Shown here one piece after another: positions 12,929 to 17,873 of a stretch of DNA of 17,873 nt. Location of the stretch: contig WFSU01000054.1 in the NCBI GenBank assembly GCA_015485845.1, positions 1 to 17,873 on the forward strand, written 5' to 3'. Both the position numbers and the translations under genes were made by a program. The stretch comes from Nitratifractor sp. (GTDB lineage: Bacteria; Campylobacterota; Campylobacteria; Campylobacterales; Sulfurovaceae). Each line of letters opens with the position of its first letter. Within the stretch, counting starts at the first letter, position 1. The notes beneath the pieces were generated by a model. The model was given only the letters and a program-made list of their open reading frames with translations. It was not told the origin of the DNA and did no database searches.

Positions 12929-13784
12929 TCCCAAATACCTTTGGAATGTCGTCTGGATCCTTGGGCTGATACTGGCAGTCAAGCTCCTGTGGGTGACCGC
13001 CGAGTGGCTGATCCCCCTGCCCGTCTCCGGGGTCGATCATCAAGGCAGCACGTTGAAGCACAGTTTGCACTACCGCTACCGACTGGCTTCCGATGCCCCG
13101 ATCAAAACCCCGACCCAAACTACGACCACCAAGCCCACCGCTGCTCCCCGGGTGACACTGGACGCCTACCGGCTGGTTGCCATCTACAGCACCGGTAAAC
13201 GGGCCATCGTAACGCTCGTACGTGGCAGCAAAAGTTTCGTCCTCTCCAACGACCCCAACGGGGGTGAAGTGGAGGGGTACCATCTCAAAGAGGTCACGGC
13301 GACCACTGCCCGTTTCCAGAAGGGAGACGACACAACCCTGCTGCGCCTCTACGAGAAGAAACTGCCCGCTTCGGCAGTCTCGAGTGCTATCCAGACGACC
13401 GCCTCCACCCCCAAACCCCAAAAGCCCAAAGCGAAAAAGGCAAGCGCACCCATCGTCGACGATGGAGACACCAGGAGGATCGACCGCTCGCTGATCCGGG
13501 AATACACGCAGAACCCGGAAAAGATTTGGAAAAACATCGGCCTCTATGAAGTCAAAAATGATGGGAAGCTGGACGGATTCAAGGTGCGGTTTGTGCGACG
13601 CGGCACCCCGTTTGAAAAGCTGGGCCTCAAGCGTGGCGACATCATCAAAGCGATCAACGGTGAGCCGATTGTCGATTATGCGACCCCGATGCGCATGCTC
13701 AAATCGGCCGACACGATCGATGACCTTTCGCTCATCATTGAACGCAATCACGAAGAACAGGAGTTGAAATATGAAGTTAAATAA
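12912..13784 (+). CDS. gspC: Type II secretion protein GspC with PDZ domain
   Basis: The protein has 290 residues; its ATG is preceded by AAAGGAGG. A membrane helix (10-33) is followed by a Thr/Pro linker (KTPTQTTTTKP), a homology-region domain of about 85-150 that would contact the GspD N0 domain (YRLVAIYSTGKRAIVTLV, then GYHLKEVTATTARF), a second Pro/Lys linker (about 162-180), and a C-terminal PDZ domain (about 220-288; RRGTPFEKLGLKRGDIIKAI). This is the full GspC plan linking the inner-membrane platform to the secretin. It overlaps gspD by 14 bases. Confidence 0.93.
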   Translation: MHNDSDPKYLWNVVWILGLILAVKLLWVTAEWLIPLPVSGVDHQGSTLKHSLHYRYRLASDAPIKTPTQTTTTKPTAAPRVTLDAYRLVAIYSTGKRAIVTLVRGSKSFVLSNDPNGGEVEGYHLKEVTATTARFQKGDDTTLLRLYEKKLPASAVSSAIQTTASTPKPQKPKAKKASAPIVDDGDTRRIDRSLIREYTQNPEKIWKNIGLYEVKNDGKLDGFKVRFVRRGTPFEKLGLKRGDIIKAINGEPIVDYATPMRMLKSADTIDDLSLIIERNHEEQELKYEVK

Positions 13785-15726
13785 ATTATGGGTGTTGCTA
13801 GCAGCAGCCCTGATCATGACCCTCAGCCTCTCTGCTGAAGAGACGGTCAACGTCAACATTCGCAACATGGGGGTCAAAGACTTCGTCCAGATGGTCGGCA
13901 AGATCCTCAAAAAGAATGTCCTCATCAACGGCGACCTCAAGGGGAAGATCAACTTCATCGCCACCGAGCCGATCAAGACCAGTTCCCTCCTCTCCCTCTC
14001 CAACTCCATCCTCGCCAGCAAGGGATACGCCATGGTGGACAAAGGGGACTTCATGGAAGTGGTCAAAGCCTCCGAAGCTGCCGGAATGGGACTGGATGTC
14101 AGCAAAAATGTCAGCGGCGGAACGATGAAGACCGTCCTCTTCCCACTCAAGACCTCCAACGCCGCCGTCATCCGCGCCAAGATCCGCCCCCTCCTGCACA
14201 AAAACGCCAAAGTCGTCTCCTTCAAAAACAACAACGTCCTTGCTGTCACCGCTTACCCCCGCACCCTCCAGGCGATCAAAAAACTGATCGACTCCATCGA
14301 AAGTGCCGGGCGCAAAGGTTCGACCATCATCCGCCTCAAAAATGCCACCGCCAAAGACGTCTACACCAATGCATCGGCTATGGCAAAGAAGCTCTTTCCC
14401 CAAACCGTCAACAGTGAAAAAGTCGATGTTTTCAAAGACACGGCCACCAATTCCATCATCCTCGTCGGGAAGAAAGAAAACGTGGATCGGATGATCAAAT
14501 ACATCAAAGAGTTGGACATCCCCGGCGAGAGCGTCGAACAGAAGATGTACGTTATCCCGCTGAAAAATTCCAACGTCGAAGACATGGAGAAAATCCTGAG
14601 CAAGCTCGTCGCCCAGATGAACAGCATGAGCACCTCTGCTGCCAAAAAGGGACAGAAGGTCAAAAAAGCCATGGTGGTCGGAGATGCCGAGCGCAACGCC
14701 CTCATCGTCCTCGCCACCGGTGATCAGATCAAAAACATCCGCCAGGTGGTCAACCGAATCGACGTCGAGAAACCCCAGGTGTACATTGTCGCCAAAATTG
14801 TCGAGATCAATGTCGGCAAAGCGGCCAAAGTTGGAATGGAGTACGGGGATTCCATCGGGGTAGCCAGTCAATTCCAAACCATGCTGAAAATGCCCAGCAT
14901 CGGGCACCTGCCCGGTATCAGTAAAATCAAGTCTTTTTTACCCGTGGGGGGAACCACTCTGTTGAAATTCTTCGCGCTCAATGCCAAGATCAATTTCCTC
15001 AAAACCAATGGTGCTGCCCAGATCCTCAGTCAACCCTCCGTGCTGTGTACCAACAACAAAGAATCTGAGATTTACGTCGGACAGGTTCGCTCGATCCTCA
15101 CCAGTACCGCTGCCGGTGACAACAAAAACGACAACGCCCGCAACAGTTACTCCCGTGAAGACATTGGAATCACCCTCAAAGTCAAGCCCCGTCTCTCGAG
15201 CAACAACAAAGTCGCCCTCGACGTCGAAGCCAACATCGAAGATATCGATCCGGGTGATTCTGTGTCAGCCGACCTGCCTACCACGACCAAGCGCAAAGTC
15301 AACACCAATGCGATCGTCAACAATGGTCAAACCATCATCCTCGGGGGGCTCATCAAAAGCTCCAACGGCGAAAGTGTCAAGAAAATCCCCTTCCTTGGAG
15401 ATATCCCAATCCTCGGAGCGCTTTTCCGTACCACCAGCAATGACGTCCGCAAGATCAATGTCGTGATTTACCTGACCCCCTACATCGTGCGACGCAGTAC
15501 CGACCTGGTCAAGCTCAAAGAGTTCCTCAACAGTCTCAACAGCATCCAGGCCCGCTACGACGAACTGCTGCTCCGGCGCCTCGGCAAAAAACCGGGTCAG
15601 CACAACTTCGGCAAGCCGAAAGCACCGGCACGGGTACCGCACCATAGCAGCAACGCCATGGATGTGCTGAACGGCCGTACCGGTCGCACCCACAATCAGC
15701 CGATGGATGGAGAAGGAAACTTCTGA
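13771..15726 (+). CDS. gspD: Type II secretion secretin GspD
   Basis: The protein has 651 residues; AGGAG lies 7 bases before the ATG. A Sec signal peptide probably ends after SLSA (residue 22). An N0 domain (VNVNIRNMGVKDFVQMVGKI) and repeated N1-N3 domains (for example VFPLKTSNAAVIRAKIRPLL) follow. The secretin core starts near residue 330 and contains IVNNGQTIILGGLI and KIPFLGDIPILGALFR, ending in INVVIYLTPYIV. A tail of about 75 residues, basic and Pro/His-rich, follows; it is not typical and could serve in pilotin binding or surface exposure. It forms the outer-membrane channel. Confidence 0.97.
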   Translation: MKLNKLWVLLAAALIMTLSLSAEETVNVNIRNMGVKDFVQMVGKILKKNVLINGDLKGKINFIATEPIKTSSLLSLSNSILASKGYAMVDKGDFMEVVKASEAAGMGLDVSKNVSGGTMKTVLFPLKTSNAAVIRAKIRPLLHKNAKVVSFKNNNVLAVTAYPRTLQAIKKLIDSIESAGRKGSTIIRLKNATAKDVYTNASAMAKKLFPQTVNSEKVDVFKDTATNSIILVGKKENVDRMIKYIKELDIPGESVEQKMYVIPLKNSNVEDMEKILSKLVAQMNSMSTSAAKKGQKVKKAMVVGDAERNALIVLATGDQIKNIRQVVNRIDVEKPQVYIVAKIVEINVGKAAKVGMEYGDSIGVASQFQTMLKMPSIGHLPGISKIKSFLPVGGTTLLKFFALNAKINFLKTNGAAQILSQPSVLCTNNKESEIYVGQVRSILTSTAAGDNKNDNARNSYSREDIGITLKVKPRLSSNNKVALDVEANIEDIDPGDSVSADLPTTTKRKVNTNAIVNNGQTIILGGLIKSSNGESVKKIPFLGDIPILGALFRTTSNDVRKINVVIYLTPYIVRRSTDLVKLKEFLNSLNSIQARYDELLLRRLGKKPGQHNFGKPKAPARVPHHSSNAMDVLNGRTGRTHNQPMDGEGNF

Positions 15727-17237
15727 TGCAGCTCCCTCAGATAAACGATGTCGACCTCGATCCGGCGATTGATGAAAGCATTGACCAGAAACTGGCGCTC
15801 AAACACTCTCTCCTGTTTGCCAGTATCAAGGGGAAAGAGACGGCCATCGTCAAAGAGGATGCTCTCTCGGATGCCCTGAACCATCTGGCGAAACTGGATA
15901 AAGAATTTCCCGTCTACCAAACCGATGACGACAGCTTCACCCGTCTGCGCAACAAATTTCTCGAAATCCAGACGGGCAGCGCGTTCGATGAAATGGATGC
16001 AGCCTCCGAGGAGCTGTTCGAAGCCGAATCCGACCTGCTTGAATTTATCCAGAATTCACAGGATCTCCTCAACTCCGAAGAGTCCGCCCCCATCATAAAG
16101 ATGGTCAATTCTCTCTTTTTCCAGGCGATCAAGCGGGGGGCGAGTGATATCCATATCGAAGCGCACGAGCGGCGGGGAGAAGTGCGCTTCCGGGTCAATG
16201 GAGCGCTCACCAAACACCTCGATCTCGACAAAAACGTCACCACCCTCGTGGTCAACCGGATCAAAGTCATCTCCGGGCTTGACATCTCTGAAAAGCGGGT
16301 ACCGCAGGACGGACGGACACAAGTCTCCATCTCCGGGAAAACCCTCGATGTGCGGGTCTCGGTACTGCCGACCTATTACGGTGAGCGGATCGTCATGCGG
16401 ATCCTGATGCAGAGCGAAAACATTCCTTCTCTCGAAGAGCTGGGATTTCGGGAGGAGTTGACCGAAGAGTTCTATAAACTCCTCAACCATTCCCACGGGA
16501 TGATCCTCGTCACCGGTCCCACCGGTTCGGGTAAATCAACCACCCTCCACTCGTTCCTCCAGTACCTCTCTTCCCCGGACAAAAACATCATCACCGTCGA
16601 AGACCCGGTCGAGTACAACAGCGACGACATCAGCCAAATCCAGGTCAACGACAAAGTCGGCCTCACCTTTTCCGCCGGGCTGCGCTCGATCCTCCGTCAG
16701 GATCCCGATGTCGTCATGGTTGGGGAGATCCGGGACACGGAGACGGCCAAGATCGCCGTCCAGGCCGCTCTCACCGGGCACCTGATGCTCTCAACCCTTC
16801 ACACCAACGACTCCACTTCAGCTTTGAGTCGTCTCGTGGACATGGAAGTAGAGCCCTTCCTGATCTCATCGACGTTGTTGGGTGTATTGGCGCAGCGGTT
16901 GACCCGCAAGCTCTGCCCTGAGTGCAAGAAACGTACCTTCCTCTCCCCCCGCGTCACCCACGAACTCGATGTCCCCTACTCCGGCAGTTATTTCAAAGCC
17001 GTTGGATGCACCGCCTGCAACTTCACCGGGTACAAAGGACGTCAGGCCGTCGGAGAACTCTTCATCCTCACGGACAAAGTCAAAGAGATGATGAAAGACG
17101 GGGTCAACGACCACCAGATCCGGGAGCTGATGCGCAAATCAGGCATGCGCACCATCGCCGACGAGCTCAAGCAGATGCTCATCGACGGTGAAATCAGTTA
17201 CGAAGAAGCGATACGCGTCGGACTGATGGACAACTGA
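15726..17237 (+). CDS. gspE: Type II secretion ATPase GspE
   Basis: The protein has 503 residues; its ATG overlaps the gspD stop by one base. The N-terminal region (about 1-110) is the domain that would bind GspL. The ATPase core has Walker A GPTGSGKS (264-271), an Asp-box (EDPVEY), Walker B DPDVVMVGEIRD (326-337) and a His-box (TGHLMLSTLHTND). A tetracysteine zinc site CPEC (397-400) and CTAC (428-431) distinguishes GspE from PilT-like ATPases. It powers pseudopilus assembly from the cytoplasmic face. Confidence 0.97.
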   Translation: MQLPQINDVDLDPAIDESIDQKLALKHSLLFASIKGKETAIVKEDALSDALNHLAKLDKEFPVYQTDDDSFTRLRNKFLEIQTGSAFDEMDAASEELFEAESDLLEFIQNSQDLLNSEESAPIIKMVNSLFFQAIKRGASDIHIEAHERRGEVRFRVNGALTKHLDLDKNVTTLVVNRIKVISGLDISEKRVPQDGRTQVSISGKTLDVRVSVLPTYYGERIVMRILMQSENIPSLEELGFREELTEEFYKLLNHSHGMILVTGPTGSGKSTTLHSFLQYLSSPDKNIITVEDPVEYNSDDISQIQVNDKVGLTFSAGLRSILRQDPDVVMVGEIRDTETAKIAVQAALTGHLMLSTLHTNDSTSALSRLVDMEVEPFLISSTLLGVLAQRLTRKLCPECKKRTFLSPRVTHELDVPYSGSYFKAVGCTACNFTGYKGRQAVGELFILTDKVKEMMKDGVNDHQIRELMRKSGMRTIADELKQMLIDGEISYEEAIRVGLMDN

Positions 17238-17238
17238 C

Positions 17239-17835
17239 ATGCGTGTGCGGCGCGGGTTTACATTGCTGGAGATGCTCATCTCCACCGCTTTACTCTCTCT
17301 GGTACTTCTCGGCCTCTATGGCGCCCTCAACATGCAGCAGCGTTCCACCCGCCACCTCTTCTCCTTTCTCACCAAAGCACTCGATGCTGATCGCGGTGTG
17401 CTGGTGCTCTACCGGGACCTCTTCCAGAGTGACGGCAACATCACCCTCAAAAACGGTGAATTCGACCGCCTCTGTCTCGAAAACACCAGCCACTCCCTCC
17501 ACGGCCTCGCCTCTGCCAAAGTGTGCTGGATCGTCGCCAAAGAGGATCATGCGCTCCTGCGCATTGAAGGAAACGGCTTCCGCCTGCCCCTTCGACACAG
17601 CGACGGGGTGGAGATCGACAAGGTGATGGCACCGGTGGCGCTGTTTGACGTCCAGAAGGACAAAACCAAAGTCCTTGTCGGCATCCAGCAAGTCAACCGC
17701 GACCCGTATGTATTTGTCGTGCAGGGGATCGAGCCGCCACCCAAGCCGGTCAAGAAGAAGCCGAAAAAGAAACCAAAACCGATAAAACCAAAGAAAAAAC
17801 CTCAACCCAAAAAGCAAGAGGTCAAGAACCCCTAA
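17239..17835 (+). CDS. GspJ-like minor pseudopilin with Lys/Pro-rich tail
   Basis: The protein has 198 residues and starts 1 base after the gspE stop. The prepilin motif RRG6-FTLLEMLISTALLSLVLLG is complete, with Glu11 at +5. The middle part is compatible with GspJ. From about residue 165 the chain becomes a tail with 15 Lys and 11 Pro in 34 residues (start EPPPKPVKKK), which is not a usual pseudopilin feature. Size and position favour GspJ, but the letter is uncertain. Confidence 0.72.
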   Translation: MRVRRGFTLLEMLISTALLSLVLLGLYGALNMQQRSTRHLFSFLTKALDADRGVLVLYRDLFQSDGNITLKNGEFDRLCLENTSHSLHGLASAKVCWIVAKEDHALLRIEGNGFRLPLRHSDGVEIDKVMAPVALFDVQKDKTKVLVGIQQVNRDPYVFVVQGIEPPPKPVKKKPKKKPKPIKPKKKPQPKKQEVKNP

Positions 17836-17855
17836 GAGCCCTGAAGGAGTACACC

Positions 17856-17873
17856 ATGAAAGTAATCTACGAA
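17856..17873 (+). CDS. Start of a further gene, possibly gspF
   Basis: An ATG at 17856 is preceded by AAGGAG at 6 bases and opens MKVIYE to the window edge. GspF, the multi-spanning inner-membrane component, is the main T2SS subunit not yet seen, so this is the natural candidate, but six codons cannot show it. Confidence 0.5.

Noticed and set aside
12846..14249. A 467-codon open frame on the minus strand opposite gspC and gspD
   Set aside because: It is a shadow of two clear T2SS genes and its sequence is low in recognisable structure.
13798..14907. A 369-codon minus-strand open frame opposite gspD, rich in Asp, Gly and Phe
   Set aside because: The composition is what the complement of secretin codons gives; no motif and no ribosome site.

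Overview
The window reads as a chromosomal segment from a Campylobacterota-type bacterium (former Epsilonproteobacteria), most like a free-living sulfur- or hydrogen-oxidising relative of Sulfurovum or Nitratifractor. Grounds for this are a CcoG oxidase-assembly protein, a DUF493 protein of the HP0495 type, A-rich Shine-Dalgarno sites (AAAGGA), promoters with a clear TATAAT but a weak -35 box, and a type II secretion locus in a non-enterobacterial order. The genus is an inference from these features, not a match.

Positions 1-4001 are accessory DNA. A visibly AT-rich minus-strand gene (90-1928) encodes a nucleoside-phosphorylase-like domain fused to a STAND/NACHT-like P-loop NTPase. It is a defence-type architecture that stops just after the NTPase core, where it runs into the end of another gene cut by the left edge. 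A 358-base gap holds purine-rich imperfect repeats, a possible micro-ORF and a REP-like hairpin repeat. Next comes a REP-associated tyrosine transposase (RAYT)-like gene with a degenerate HUH motif. Its C-terminus looks like the antitoxin partner of an AbiEii-type nucleotidyltransferase toxin, and that toxin gene overlaps it. The pair lies between two direct copies of a roughly 75-base REP-like repeat.

Positions 4008-8785 are mostly core genome. They hold a CAP/SCP-domain lipoprotein, the small SRP RNA (ffs, minus strand), a divergent tRNA-Ser(GGA), two small unassigned proteins, ccoG preceded by a degenerate serine-recombinase-like HTH protein, and divergently moaC with an overlapping DUF493 gene. 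Several inverted repeats in the intergenic spaces look like operators.

Positions 8798-17873 are a type II secretion system (T2SS) locus in two divergent operons around a promoter near 10150. Leftward run the pseudopilins gspG, GspH-like and GspI-like. Rightward run gspK, GspL-like, GspM-like, GspN-like, gspC, gspD (secretin), gspE (ATPase), GspJ-like and the first codons of another gene, which may be gspF. Nearly every junction overlaps by 1 to 20 bases, so the genes are probably translationally coupled. Together they cover the outer-membrane channel (D), the link to it (C), the inner-membrane platform (L, M, N), the ATPase (E) and the pseudopilus (G, H, I, J, K). GspF and the prepilin peptidase GspO are not in the window.
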